A stretch of DNA of 64,000 nucleotides from Tubulanus polymorphus (taxonomy: Eukaryota > Nemertea > Palaeonemertea > Tubulaniformes > Tubulanidae), in the NCBI RefSeq assembly GCF_964204645.1, contig NC_134025.1:7197001-7261000 (forward strand), given 5' to 3'. A program made the position numbers and the translations under genes. Below are positions 16,601 through 29,811 of the stretch, one piece after another. Every line of letters starts with the position of its first letter. Position 1 is the first letter of the stretch. The notes below the pieces were generated by a model that saw only the letters and a program-made list of their open reading frames with translations, searched no databases and was not told the origin of the DNA.

Positions 16601-19034
16601 AAATCAAGAAATGAGCGAGGAAATGACATTTCCAAAAGACATGTTAAGGTACTATAATAATTCGCTTGGCGTGCAATTCCGTGCTGAAATGGATTCTGAA
16701 GATTTTTCATAGAAAATTTCCGACGATTTCTATTAATTTTTCATCGAAGGTGTGATGATATTTTACAACATTTCTTTCATGATCGTCGCCGTCAATCTAA
16801 CACATACGAGTGTCGAATTCTTCCCCGACTTAAGGATCGGAAATCAGAACCAACCCTGACGGATTCGAATTTCAGCCATCGAACATTTCGATCGTTTCAA
16901 CCGAATGATAGGCAACTATACGCGGCAATATCGACGGATACCTCGATCTGAATGGAGATATTTTTTCCTAAAGAAATTCCACGGCGAAGACAAACACGCG
17001 CGCGCCTGCGCGATACACGGCCATTGTTTTGCCGAGGCGGAAATCCATAAAACGACAAAGTTATTGAATTTCACGAAGTAAATCGTTCTTTAAACAATCG
17101 GACCGGATTGCGATATCACGCCTCCATCCAATGAAGAAGTATTCTCACGACAAAACGATGAAAAATATCGTCGGATTCCGCCATTAATTAACACGGTGAA
17201 ACGGTGTCGTTCTTCGACAGCTGGCTGGAGAGTTATTGGATTCATACTTTGTTTAGTTAAAGAATGGATCTATTGAAAAAGAGCGGCAACATGCTATTTC
17301 ACTGCGCAGATAACGATAAACACATATAAGGTAATTCCAGTGCTATCGATATCGATAAAACAGACTCAGAAAGAAAAAAACGGGGAAATGCTTCAAATCC
17401 TCGATGCTGCGTAATATACACGGGGTGCCTTCCGTTAAATGTTCAATTTCAGCTCGCGAGCTCCCGTTAATGGAATGAATTTGATATTTTCCTTAAAAAA
17501 GATATTTCTGGCTAGGCCGATATTTTCAAACATCCATTCGATGCGAAAACTTCCGTGTTCCATACGTACAGAGATTTTTTCGCATAAGAATAAATTCATT
17601 TGATTCATCAAACATTCATAGGCGATTTATTTGGTAGAATGCGAATGCAATTTTTCATCCTCAAAATATCAACAACAATTCTAAACCATACACACCATAT
17701 ATCTATACAAATATAGCGACACGGGGTATATTTTATTTTTTGATGTGTACAAAGTGTGTGTGGTGAAGAAAATAAGTATGTATGATATGATCACAGTTCT
17801 CTATGTCTCTCACAGATACAGACTCACACGCGTAAGATCACAGCTAACAAATAAGGCCCTCGGCTAAAACAATGCATGAACCGTTTTTCGTCGAGACGGC
17901 GCCGTGAAATAAAGCCACATCTATTCACTGATATATGATTGCCGATGAAATTTACTTTGTACACTATCATAGAGACGCTTGATACGCGATCTGACATGTA
18001 TTCCATCAATTGAAATCACTTATTCGACTACAAAACAAACAAAAATGTTTCGAATTTTTGTTTCGACAACGGGGTTAAACAGTGAAAGCAGGAAAATGTA
18101 AGAAGTTTAGAAATTTTCGAAAAAAAACTGGGGCTTAATTTATGGGAATATAAGCTTTTACTAACCGTAAACGTAAACTTGTACTAAACGTCATCATCAT
18201 TTTCTTGCGTCGATTCTTTCCTTCCCACCTTAACCTGCCGGATTTTACAGAAAGCTTTGCGTCGACAGAACGAAAGTGTTTTTGGTAATGATATGATATT
18301 TACAGCGATATTCTCTTATTGCGTATAAATTTACAAAAAAATGAAAGTTTTTCTCGCTGCCAGATAACGTGATTTTAATATTATAAGAAGGAACAAATAT
18401 ATTTAAAATCGAAATCGCACTCGGTATAATCACGAAGTCAAGAATATATTTCCGAGACTGAATTTGTACGTGTTCGGTCAAAATACAGTTCCTAATTAAT
18501 CTTAACAGCCAGAAGCTTTATCGAAGATTACGTAACTCCCAAATAACTTAATAAATTAATATATGCTTATGACGTATATGACGTTTGAATGCGCGAATCT
18601 GGAGAGAATATAATTCGAAATGGTTTATCTCTGACGTTTTCAAAACCACAACAATATAATGACCAATTCGATATTTTTCGCGTCGAGCCCAGAGTGCTGC
18701 GCATTATGCAACCGTTTATGATAAATAGCCCGGCGACATCTCTCTTTGCATTACACGTTTTTTTTAATCCGAAATATTTGGATTTCTTTTCAATGCGACG
18801 ATAGACTTCCGAGTTTAGACATAGCTCTATGCAGACCAAAGATTCGAAAATGCAATGTAATGATTGTTTTCCGTATCTGTGCCGGATTTGTTTTGCAAAT
18901 ATTAACCGCGCCCCACCCCATACGGGAACGCTTTCAAAAACTGCTAAACCGATTGCACACAAAAACGCCAAATCGAAAATAAAAACTAAACGCAATAACG
19001 AACAATACGTAGAAGTTTGGTACGAATTACCTAC
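1..19034. other. gene-poor, CpG-rich region (left part)
   Basis: I recognise no protein family, tRNA or rRNA here on either strand. Open frames are all short (under about 170 codons), usually overlap open frames on the other strand, and lack convincing splice partners. The sequence is AT-rich but visibly full of CpG, for example around 3.4-3.6, 5.1-5.5 and 15.8-16.0 kb, unlike the region after 36.7 kb. The only repeat I can delimit is the GAT microsatellite at 13531-13611, plus a short imperfect GAT tract near 8427-8450. It could be intergenic sequence or a long intron of a gene lying outside the window. Confidence 0.6.
13531..13611. repeat. (GAT)n / (ATC)n microsatellite, 27 pure units
   Basis: An uninterrupted run of 81 bp of GAT triplets, preceded by imperfect units from about 13507. 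Read in frame it gives poly-Asp on the plus strand and poly-His on the minus strand, which explains the long low-complexity open frames there; these are not genes. A second run of the same trinucleotide family lies at 37686-37736. Confidence 0.97.
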
Positions 19035-19216
19035 CTGCTTTTGCAAATAATACGCCTTGGAATTGTGCACTCAGTGATTCATAGCGTGGCTTATTCCAAT
19101 GTCGGTTCGAAAACTTGCAGCAACTAGCAGCATAAGTTGCAGCGACGCTAGATGTCTCTCTAGTCCTGCTGCAGCCTCGTCGATGATGCGTTAGCAGTAT
19201 CGGCAGCATATTGGCT
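19035..19216 (-). CDS. orphan splice-bounded exon, unknown product
   Basis: On the minus strand a 182-bp block is bounded by a pyrimidine-rich acceptor (TATTTTTCCAG just above 19216) and a donor of GTAGGT just below 19035. Only one of its three frames is open throughout (60 codons with one flanking base on each side). That frame includes an Arg/Ser/Cys-rich stretch and matches nothing I know. No neighbouring exon could be joined to it. It may be an exon of a non-coding transcript, a UTR exon, or chance. The call rests only on the paired splice signals and the single open frame. Confidence 0.2.
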
Positions 19217-21680
19217 CTGGAAAAATACAATAACAGCGACACGATCTTCAGTCGTAGTAGAACATTTCAGACTGAATGAACGAAAAACTAAAAATTATAT
19301 AATGGGCATGAAAACACTCGACGAAATTCACTGGCACACCATTACGTGAAGTTGTCGCTCTTCAAAATTTAATTGACACAATTATTTTAACTGGGATATT
19401 CAGTACTATGCTGAAATAGAATATTCTTGAAACGAGACACCATGCATTTAAGATACAAATTCATTATCTAACTTTACATAAGCGATGAATATAATTAAAA
19501 GCTTTTAATATGAATGAGTTTTATCAGTAATTCGTAGGAAAATCTTTAACTCGTCTCTGCATACTGAAAATTATGATCTGAATAAGTTATTTCATATATA
19601 GACTAATTGATTTTGTCGTGAACGGTTCTCATGAATTTATCAGGACTATTTTACAGGAATATGGAGTCTATCGAATTCCTTCGGTAGGATGCCTACAGAC
19701 ATTCAGTTATGCAATCATCAGTTTCGATATCTATGGCTAAATGCTAGCGTTTATCAAATATAAATTTCGACATCAGATGTACGGGTTTTAATTAAAACAA
19801 GTCCATAAACATGCGGCAATTCCTGTTTAATTACGCCGTCCTCAAACTCCAAGTGAGCATTTCAATGGTACACAACTTCAAAGCCGAAGCTGTCTGCAAG
19901 CAAAATAAATTTAATCTCAAGCGGCGTCTGTTCCCCCTAGGTAGAAATTACGTCTCGAAACAAACCACTAATAACGCGAGCCAAACTTGAGTCAACCGTC
20001 ACACGTCACAGCGATCGGTCTCTGGCGCAGTGTGTTTCGATTCTCATCATTTCGAATCTTAAAAAAAAACATATTACGAGCCCGAATTTAATTAATTCAT
20101 TTCTCCGATAAAATCGAAGTCTTAAGCGTTTTTAAGATTACTCGACGAAAAACCATACACAACACGTGCGGTTAGAGAACCCTTCCGGATCCAGGTACGT
20201 TTGCTTATTAGTGGCTTCTCTGATTTTTTGCTTGTAGACCGCAAGGTTTATCACAGTTTTGCGTTTATGTTGCCTAGTACGACAAAAAACTAACGCGCAA
20301 TGAGGCAATGCCCATGAGCTTTTCCTGTGACTGGTGCTCCGTACAAAGACAAGTGCGCTAACAACGCCTGGTGAGAATGAGTATAAATAAACGATAAGTT
20401 ACTATTCGTAAACGTGGATGGAAAAACTCGATCAAATATCCTGAGTTAGAGTGAAGGAAAAGTTCTACTATTTCATACATACATGTGCCACGATTGATAA
20501 TATCCATGTACACACTGTTGTTTTTTAGTTTTCTTTTCTCATTTAGCCACACTAACAGTGCTAGATCTATGATGATTTGTGTAAAAATGGAACTTAAGAT
20601 CAAATCAGGATTGTTCATCGTCGATGCAATACTATGTGCATATTTTGAGATCTAAATGTGGACACGGGTATGATTAACCTACGTTCTGTGGATGACATAT
20701 CATTATTATGTTGTCTATTTCTAAGTATGAGAGTTTTCACGATTCCTAATTAAATTTGACACGATGTTTATAGGCGATTGAAGTCGCTTCGTGAGAAACG
20801 GTAAGCATTATACTCTATATGCGTACGTACACACGTACACACGTATATACATAACTTCTTCTGATATTGAAAGATAAAGTTTTTACAGAACGAGGTTGAT
20901 TAGTATTTTATGAAGTACCGAAGCGTACGTGCATACCTTTACTTATGTAATTATATCTTTCTGAACAACCTGAAACTAGTCAAAACTACTACAAGCTTAC
21001 GTACACTTAGCTGTTTGAGGTTTTGTTATCTTCTTCTGCGTCTATGCAAAACAATACAAACATCGCACAATTGTTGATGGTGTCACGACGAGTCATACGA
21101 CACCATTTTACTTTTATCTCTAGGACGGTTATACTTCAGCGAAGAGTTCAAAATTTTATGTACGAAGAAGAGCGTAGAATTACGCGTTAAGATAATCGTA
21201 TTTCTGTGGAAAAAAAGAGAATGTCGATTGTAAGAAGTAGGTTTGAAATATTAGAGAATAAGGCTTTAGACGTTTCAGGTTACGGAAAGAAATACAGGAA
21301 AATTAGATAATATAGTCTAATTACATGAAGAAAAGGGCAGAATAGGAACCTCTCATGAATGCTCTCTTCAATGTTTAGAAAATCTTTTCTCGCGACTGTG
21401 ATGACAAGATTTCGAGCTCAGTAAAAAATTGCATAACCGCACGGATGCACGGATAATGCTGCGAAAGTATAGGAAGGAGGCGGATTCGCAACGTGAGTTC
21501 AATAGATGATGTTGACGAGTGCCTATAACACAAGATAATTGACTAATTTACTAACAAATGAAGCGAATACCAAGACTCAAAAATGTTCAGCAAATAACAG
21601 ATATTTTGGCTTATAATAAAATATTCTCTGCACATTGAGGCATTTTGTGCGATGTACAGAAAGAAGTTTGTTCTTTCACA

Positions 21681-21797
21681 ATGGTAGCTGCAATTCAGCA
21701 ACGCAGACGGTATAGTAGAAAGAAGCAGCGTGAGCGTTTACTTCTGCAGCAGCAGCAGCAGCAGCAGCTAAACTACCGGTCACCGATGATGACTTAA
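21681..21797 (+). CDS. possible small ORF, 38 residues, Arg/Lys-rich then poly-Gln
   Basis: ATG at 21681 opens 38 codons ending in TAA at 21797. The first half is strongly basic (QQRRRYSRKKQRER), followed by Leu-Leu-Leu and seven Gln encoded by a perfect CAG run (21747-21767), then NYRSPMMT. The basic-then-Leu/Gln order resembles part of a DNA-binding protein, but it is too short to be a domain and no splice sites were found that extend it. It may equally be an open frame around a microsatellite. Confidence 0.15.
   Translation: MVAAIQQRRRYSRKKQRERLLLQQQQQQQLNYRSPMMT
21747..21767. repeat. (CAG)7 microsatellite
   Basis: Seven perfect CAG units lying inside a short open frame. CTG triplets appear on the opposite strand. 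Confidence 0.9.
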
Positions 21798-22697
21798 TGA
21801 TACGTCAATTACGGTCACTCTCGCGTAATACCCCCAATCTTGACATGGCTCATTACACACACAAATAACGACTCAATGAAATCAACCCATCACGACGTAC
21901 GACCGTACGACACCGCGACACGGCGGGGTGCTGCGGCAAAAAATGTATACAAAAATGTCATCGTCGACGCCAAGTCCGGTGGCGTAAAAAAACCCTTCGT
22001 GCACTTTTGGTCGGAACGTGAAATGTCTTGAGATGCGAATTTTATCAAATGTGAACGCGAATTTTTAACAGGTAAACAATTCAGTAATGACCGCATAAGA
22101 CTATATGGTTAGTCTGCAGTCAAAAGTTTGTCAATAAAGTAAAGTAAAGTTAAGGGCATGTAGTCACAACGTATTCAATATCATCAACAATTCATTACAT
22201 ATAATACAGACATGGAGATGACGTACAAATATAGAGAAGAGCTTTAATTGATAATTTGATACCAAGTTGATCATTAATAATTTGTGAATGTAAATATCAT
22301 AGAACAATCAAGTCTAGTAAGGTGGACGTTTGACCGATGAAATCAAACAGTATATATACCTATAACAGGGTGTTAGGAATATGGCAGCATGCAAAGATCT
22401 GCAGGTTTTCTGTTAAGGCATTCACCCTAATCATTCACTCTCACACGAACCTATACCTGGAATATCTTTCGAGAGACCAAATCCCAATAGAAGCATCAAA
22501 TATGATCGACATGAAATATTATCAGATATGTATAAGTCCGGTAGAGTAGAACATGTAGGTAAAATATCGTATGCGAAAGAAAAATATATTGGTTCTGCAG
22601 TGAATAAACGTAAATCTCGTTCATTTATCAGTTTGTTCAGGACTCCCTGAGTGACGCTCAGCGAGGACATTCCGCCAATTCCCATTTATTGGTTTAC

Positions 22698-22711
22698 GAG
22701 AGAGAGAGAGA
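22698..22711. repeat. short (GA)n run
   Basis: Seven GA units in unannotated sequence; a similar run is at 28006-28018. Confidence 0.85.
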
Positions 22712-23999
22712 ATGAAAGTGATGGTCAATAATAAGTCCATCCGTCGTCAATCGTCGTCTTTCTCACACGCAGACGTGCACTCCTCGCCGGACATAATGGC
22801 CTGACCAAACGTTCGCTTCTATTAACGACTGCTTATGATTCACGGCGAATCTGGGAAACTCGCTGCCGCAACAAGATTGATGTCAGGAAAGATTACGTTT
22901 TCCGCAACAATGATGAAATCATATTTATACGACGATTATCGCCTGGACGTCATTAGAATACCCGGCCGTATGCGAAATTCAAAATACCAACAACAGCATA
23001 TTAATACGGCAAGACGTAGTAAGATTGATGTAGAGACAAGTTCTTCTTGTTTTCAGGCCCTAGAAATGTTATTTTTTGTATTTTTGTTTCTTTGTAAACT
23101 CTATCGGGCAAACATTATTTACAACTACTCAAATCTACGCTAGCGAATAAAATAACAATTTGCATGTACAGCCACTCATGTGTACAACCATTACCAAATA
23201 CGAATTTGTCCCGACGAGGCTCGACAGGAAACGAAAGCTGTTCACTTTGACATTTCACCTGATTGCCGGGGAAATGGTAAGATTAATTGTGCCACTTTAA
23301 TACATGATGTCCCGACGATCACATCATCAGCTCTGAACGATGTAGAGCTGGGAAACGAGACTTTACCATCGGGGTCACCATCAGTATAGCGACACTCAAA
23401 TATTGAGGTGTCAGAAAATTACATGAAACTTTTTCTACCGATCACGATTTTCCACAGAATGTTTTTCTTATAATCTTGTTCTTGTCCTCATGTCATAACG
23501 GTACCCCGTCTCCCAGAAGCTACATGCTAAAGTAAAGCAGCAATACGGTAAGTGGGTGAATGGATAAATGGCTGTATGAATTCTGCATCCATATGGTGAT
23601 AATATCACCAGAATCAATCACCATTGAATAACGGCATAAGAGAGCTAATTGAATTATTTCTAATGAAAAATGAATAAGCGAAGAAAGGATGATCAAAATA
23701 ATGACAGTTCTGTCTCATGATGAACACGTGCCGGTTCATTTGGTACATGAAATCGTTATTAAACAAATGCCTCATCAATGTTGCATTTAAAGCTACGTTG
23801 AAGAGCGAGATTCTGCGCGAAACGACGTCACTTTCAGGCATGAAATAATGATAACCTCGGTGGTGCACTTCAGTTGAAAAGCTTAATCTTTCAATGAATC
23901 GAAATGAATGCGATCGTTTCGCGCACATAAAAAGCTGACGGGTTTTTATTTTTTATGAGCAATCAATCAATGTAGCAAAGTCAATGCAGCAAAATACTG

Positions 24000-24300
24000 C
24001 AACGGTGGATTTAGGTGGGTGGATCGGGTGGACTGGTCCACCCCTCCAAAATTCGAATTTGCCCTCCCAAATGTCTTGAATTTTACGAAGAAAATTTCGA
24101 AAAAAATGAGAAATCAAACCAATGGGCCACACGAATAAGCATTGAAAACTCCTTTTTGTCATAGGTTTTTTGTGGAAGGACCCCCACCAATGCTTTCGCG
24201 TTCAGCCCTCGCATTACCAAATCTGCCCTTTTCACATAGGCCTAAGTGTCCATTCAAATTTTCAGGTCCACCCCTTCAGGGAATCCTAGATCCGCCCCTG
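24000..24300. mobile_element. miniature inverted-repeat element, CAGGGGCGGATC-type ends
   Basis: The right end, read inward on the minus strand, begins CAGGGGCGGATCTAGG and continues into GGTGGACC. The left end at 24000 begins CAACGGTGGATTTAGG and also contains GGTCCACCCC. The two ends are therefore diverged inverted repeats of a short element with no coding capacity. A second copy with related ends is at 44413-44666. Ends of this sort occur on hAT-like non-autonomous DNA transposons, but I find no clean 8-bp target duplication, so the superfamily is inferred. Confidence 0.6.
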
Positions 24301-26079
24301 TAAAGATGTTGTCTACAAAATGAAGCCATCCATATTATTTCTATTCGAATATCAGTGTAGCGAGAAGAACGTCCCCGAATTAGTACCACTGTCTTGTTGC
24401 TAATAGAATACTCGATGATGCATGACGCCGACGATCAGATGGCGTAATGAAATGGTGTGAAAGGTGAAGAAAACATTTTCGCATGTTTACTAGAGCGTCG
24501 TTCCAACCGTCACCGCTCGAGGTGGGACTTAATTAGCAAATTCTGCTGGTGAAAATCGTGCCTTTTTTGCCACCGATCGACTGCGAAATGACGAATGCGG
24601 AGCTCAATCGACGAGAGGCAGCGCGCGTACGCAATTAAGAATTATCCGACACCTGGGTATTATTTCGACGTTCGGTCGGCTCGATATGAATTGAGTTGAT
24701 ATGGTGACGCGAAAAAAAAAATTGCCCGAGCATGGCCGCCGCTGCTGACAGATATCGGGAGGGGGAACTGAAGTAACAATAGCTATCCGCCCGCGGAAGC
24801 AGTAACTGCGGTGTATTTTGACAAACGAAACAATCATAGCTTGGTTGTGAAGTGACGATGGCAAACTCACCTGCCGTAGCCTACAGTTTGTTTTAAGATT
24901 TATTCACGTTAATTTCGAGTTAAGTTTCATTGAAGGCAAAGTTGGCGTTAAGTTGAGGAAAATTGATTTGCTACATCAAAACTAGAGGTTGCCCGTAATG
25001 ATTGAAAAGCATAAAAGAAATGGTGACAAAAGGCGTTCAGTGAAGTGTAAAAAATCAAATTATAAAGTTATCATAATCAACGCCAATCTCATAATCAACT
25101 GAGCAACATAAATCCAAGATCAATTAACCCTTTGACTTCAGAATACTCAGTCAAGTTCATTAATATTTACGTCGTCGATCGTATGCAAAATTCCCGCCGA
25201 AGACGTTTCGACAACAGGCGTAGTGCCCGTAATACCCACGAGAGGGGATGCCCTCTTTAACAACGACATCAAACATGAATAGGGACGAGTAAATCGCGCT
25301 CTTAGCCGAGTCCCAGGATAGGCCCGACAAACTGATGTGTCACCGGGGGCCGCTGTCTGACATGATCGAGTGTGATTGATGTAATAATATTTCCTTACAC
25401 TTTAATTCGCGCAGTCTTGAAAAGAGCGGCTCTAAAAACGAGAGTCTGTACGCATTAATCCATTAACTGAGATAAACGTGATACGAGCGTGTTTACTTGA
25501 GACGCATACCGACTCTACATGTACGACCTGAAATTTCGAGACCGTATCGAATGCATTAAAGTACGACGGCACCCTGGGGACATACACAGTTCAGCAGTAT
25601 CGTCGGATTCAAGTACGGTGCAAATATTCTATAAACTAAAACTATATTCTAGTCGTGAACCCCCCAAGAACAGTTGGAATAATTTCGCAATTAAGTAAAT
25701 AATTAGGTAAAACTCATTTACATTCAGATTTTCATTCTAGAAATATGTCGATAAAAATTACAAAATGAGTGGAATAAGTTCTCCTGTGGAAAATTATCGA
25801 AGCCACATTGACCACAGGACCCACTATAGGAGCAGGCCAGGCGAACTAAGATGCTTAAAGCAATGGTGCAACTACCTCAATTTAGTTTCGAATCCTTGAA
25901 ATAGGCCCATTCATGTAGTAGTCGCTGAGGAGGTGGACTAGGCCAGGATAATTTTGCTGTTTAACTTGCACTGTGTCACATCGATATAAGATTTAGTTCT
26001 TTTGCGTACATACCACAAAAAATATACCGATGATAATCGCGTCAAAACAAAGGTTATCGGAATTTAGCCGAAACATATA

Positions 26080-26140
26080 CAGTCGACCCCGCCCGAGTCG
26101 GATCCGATTAAACTCGGATATCCTTTCAAGTCGGATATCT
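26080..26140. mobile_element. possible pogo/Tigger-like transposon end
   Basis: The sequence TACAGTCGACCCC followed by spaced copies of CGGAT and TCGGATATC resembles the terminal repeats of pogo-superfamily elements, which begin CAGT next to a TA target. I could not find the matching opposite end or any transposase reading frame, so at most this is a decayed fragment. Confidence 0.3.
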
Positions 26141-29100
26141 GTTGAAATATTTTTTGTGACACTATCTATGAAATACATAACTCAATCACTCAATTCGGGC
26201 ACATTTTACGGTCCTTAATGATACGGCTGGGGCGGATTATATATAATGTTATCAGCGCAGACATTAATCAATATGTCGTTGTCTATGATCAATATTGCAC
26301 AAAAGACGGTATTCTAGCTATAGGGGGCCCATCACCCGTGAAAAAATGAACACAATACGTTATGTGCATCCCAGTCACCGGATATGATGATGTTTTTCAA
26401 GCGAAAAACAGCTGAACGGATTTTTTTCATCAATATACCCGGTACACTGCATTAAATTGCATCACCAGGTGTTTTAAGGGACGTTAAGTGCATCTGATCG
26501 GCTGGCTGGCGAACATGTGCGTTCAGACGCACAATAATCAAAGCGAGACGCAGAGCGCTATGCTCAATGATAATTGAAAAATGTAATTTTCAATAGGATT
26601 CATGTAAATATTGATGTTTTCTCTGTCTCAGCTACTACTAATAAATGCATTCTAGTAAAATATGTAGCGAATCAATGATCTTATTAGATTATTCAATCGG
26701 ATTAGATTATTCATATTCTCATTGAAATTCGGGTCCTTGTAATTCGGGGAAAACGCCGATGCAACGGGAAGGCGCGACTTTTCCCAAAAGCTCTACAACA
26801 CCGCTTTGCAACAAAATAATAACTTCATCCATTTAAAGTGTTTGATAAGACGAAGTGATTTTTAAAGAATTATTTACCTCAATAAAATCAAGATACGAGA
26901 AGTCATTACCATATTTTCTTGTATTTGCACCATTTGATATATCGTATAATATATTGCCGCAATGACATAACCATAGTTTACACACAATTCCATCAATCAT
27001 TCGTTGCCCGTCGATAAATCGGGTTACATTTCAATGCAATTTTTATTTTCATCGGAATCTTATCAATTTCGACGATTTCCATTGATTAGCAATTCCAGTG
27101 GCTCGAGGCGTGAAAACGAAATCAGTTCGAATCATCACAAGCACGAATACTATACTAGCACATCAGTCGTTCGCTGATTTATCCAGAAGTAATACAGGCA
27201 ACACTATGGGTGAACGTTGGGCCAGGTTTTCTTTATGCACAGGCTAACTTCAATGCTTTTTCGACAGATGGTACTTGAATATATACAAACACGACGGTGT
27301 ACAGCTATATTTGCATGTAGCCATATCATCAGATCTATCGCGACGCAAGGTGGCCTTTTATCCCGTTTAAAGGTGCAGAATTCGTTGCTTCCATTTTTCT
27401 GGAAGATAATGATTTTGAGCAAATTTTCGTATATTTTCAACTCGCTTTAGCTGATATTTTACTACCGTGCCCAAAAGCTCCATTCAGCTGGATATACCAA
27501 ATCAGATTTGATTCCATTATCTTGAAACGAATTCCTGGACAGCTGCCAGTTTCCTTATTTTTTTATTCAGAGCGGCTTAAATTTATGGATATAAGCTTTA
27601 GTCGATTGTCATTTGACGCTCCAGTGGAATTTGATGATTTCTGAGTTTCAATAAACTATGATTTACGCGATGGTGCGGTCTTCCATCACTCGAAACGTTC
27701 ATCTATCTTGCTTACGCCTCATCATCGCCGGATGAGGTTAAAACACTATTTCTAATCGCGGTCTAATCAATATCGGATTCGAGCGATCACTACTAAAGTC
27801 AATCATCTTTAGGGGTCTCTTTAATGTACGCAGAGTAATGTAATTACTAGAACAAGAGATCGTAGTGCGGTTATAGGACTCGACTAGATCAGCTATAACG
27901 TCGGCGAACATTTCGTTACGGCATTTTATCCGTCTGCCGTGGTACGCACTGATGTCTGCTATTAACGTTGTCATTCGTTGATGCAAGATTAGCCACTTAA
28001 ATGAAAGAGAGAGAGAGACCATTTCTTTCTGACAAGAGAGTCAATATGGATTAGCTTCTAACGGTTTTTCTAGTCAAAAACGCAAACGGATATTACCTTA
28101 AATGTTCTTACAAGAAAAGAGTGTTCTCGTTCAACTTATGTGGCTGTTCTGGGACCCGTTTCGCGGAACGACTTAATATTTCATTCAAGTTTCGTCAGCA
28201 TTGCGTTACTATGACTAATGAGGCTTTAATCTGCTCTGTGAGATGGACCCGAGGACAGTATGTTCCGGGCGCACCGAAAAAGGTGACGGTCAACGTGTGG
28301 CTTCTGGGAAAGAGGATTATTCCATGACTCGTTACATTCTAATCCCCGTTCCATGCCATGGCCAATGGCAACGGACCAAGGTCTGGTTTCATGCAAAAGT
28401 TTAAGGCGGTTAAGTTTGAATTTTGCTGGCATTGAAAACATGAAGCATCCAATAGCAATTAAACCAAAAGTTAAGCTTTACTTTTTAAACTGGACCCAGT
28501 AAACAGTGCGGTTTGAGGGATTTAGATTTTTTTAATACAGTGCCCTAGATTGATATTCCACGAAAAGTTATTCCCTCCACGACGGAATGTCAATAGTGGT
28601 AAAATGAATTAGTTACAATACGATGATGTCGTTTACAGCGACGGAAACTTGTACACAAGGAAATGCCTGCATTTTATTCTCGCACGGAACGGAAGCCTAA
28701 TTAGATAGCAAGAAACGTTTTAATCGCCGCATGCGAATTAACATAACGGAGTTAATTGAATTATACCGCTGTCGTACGAGTTAAAACAAAAAGCCGTTTT
28801 AGTGCATGCAGTGACAGCGACATGAGATGATTTCACAATGGAAATGATGACAACGATAGCAACAAAAATGCTGCACATCTATTTTACTCTTTGAGAGAAT
28901 TATTGAGCGAGCCAATCGATGAATGAATATGTACAAGTATATTTCACGTATGAAATTGAACGGCAGGCATTCGAATAATTCAAAATTACCACAGAAAACT
29001 TTATAAGTCGTTATCATCTGTGGCTGATACCGTCACGGCTTAAACAAGACCAGTCTTGAGATTAAAAACCGCCTTTGGACCTGTCGACCATAGAACCGGG

Positions 29101-29334
29101 CCCTGAATACTTATTAAATACGTAAATTTGAAGCTCCGCGATCTTATACATCACAAAAAGGACAACGAGACAGGATAAAACTCCTGTCGGCCATTGAGAC
29201 ACGTATAGTTCAGGGTGACTAGATTTCGCGTTGACAACCGATCGTGCATCTCAATATAAATCCACGGTGATAGATGCAGATTTAAAGAAGAGCCGCTTAA
29301 TTCTTGACGCACACAAGACGGATGACCGTTACAC

Positions 29335-29811
29335 CTGAGCTATTATCCGGACAGCTTTTATCATTTCCTTGCCACAAATACCCTGTGGAGCACATAAGGC
29401 GAATTTTTGATAACGTGTGTGTATTGTCTATAGCTTTTTGAATTGAATCTTCTATATTTCTTATATCACTGGGATATAACTTTTCTTGGATGGCATCATT
29501 TCTGTACGTCGGGGCATCCTTAACGAGGGATTGTATTAAAGCAAGCCAGCCATGAATGATAACTTTGCTGCGGTGCGCTTGGTTGAATTTACCAAAAATA
29601 GCGCGTGTGGTGTGCTGTGAAAATACCCGACACGATAACAAAATATCTTTATTCGAAGTATTATATCCAATTTGACTTGTCAAACGAAAGGCTAGGTGAT
29701 TAATTATAAAAGGTAAAATTTCAATGATTGAAACTTCACTCGGCAGCATGATGTAAAACAGCTCTGCAAATCTCTGCGGGAAATAAACACTGCTACTCGT
29801 GGGTATTAAAA
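29335..29811 (-). CDS. probable coding exon, unknown cysteine-containing protein (fragment)
   Basis: On the minus strand a 477-bp block is open for 158 full codons. It is preceded by an acceptor (TTTCGATTTAG) at its upper edge and followed by a donor (CAG then GTGTAA) just below 29335. The frame stays open a little beyond both edges, and there is no obvious start Met, so it would be an internal exon. The translation is protein-like: mixed hydrophobic and charged segments, then near the end CSTGYLWQGNDKSCPD, a Cys-x-x-Gly-x-x-Trp...Cys pattern like the opening of small extracellular Cys-rich modules (for example ephrin-receptor-like/GCC2-GCC3 repeats). That likeness is weak inference. I could not find flanking exons. 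It could be one exon of a long-intron gene or a pseudogene fragment. Confidence 0.4.

Larger units (their letters stand above)
19217..29334. other. gene-poor, CpG-rich region (middle part)
   Basis: No recognisable gene. Contents that can be delimited are the small ORF with a CAG run at 21681-21797, GA-dinucleotide runs at 22698-22711 and 28006-28018, a miniature inverted-repeat element at 24000-24300 and a possible pogo-type transposon end near 26080-26140. The rest is unique-looking sequence with only short, conflicting open frames. Confidence 0.6.

Noticed and set aside
18567-19070. 167-codon minus-strand open frame
   Set aside because: Three plus-strand frames are open over the same bases, there is no family match, and composition looks random; the only supported part is the splice-bounded block at its upper edge, which is in another frame.
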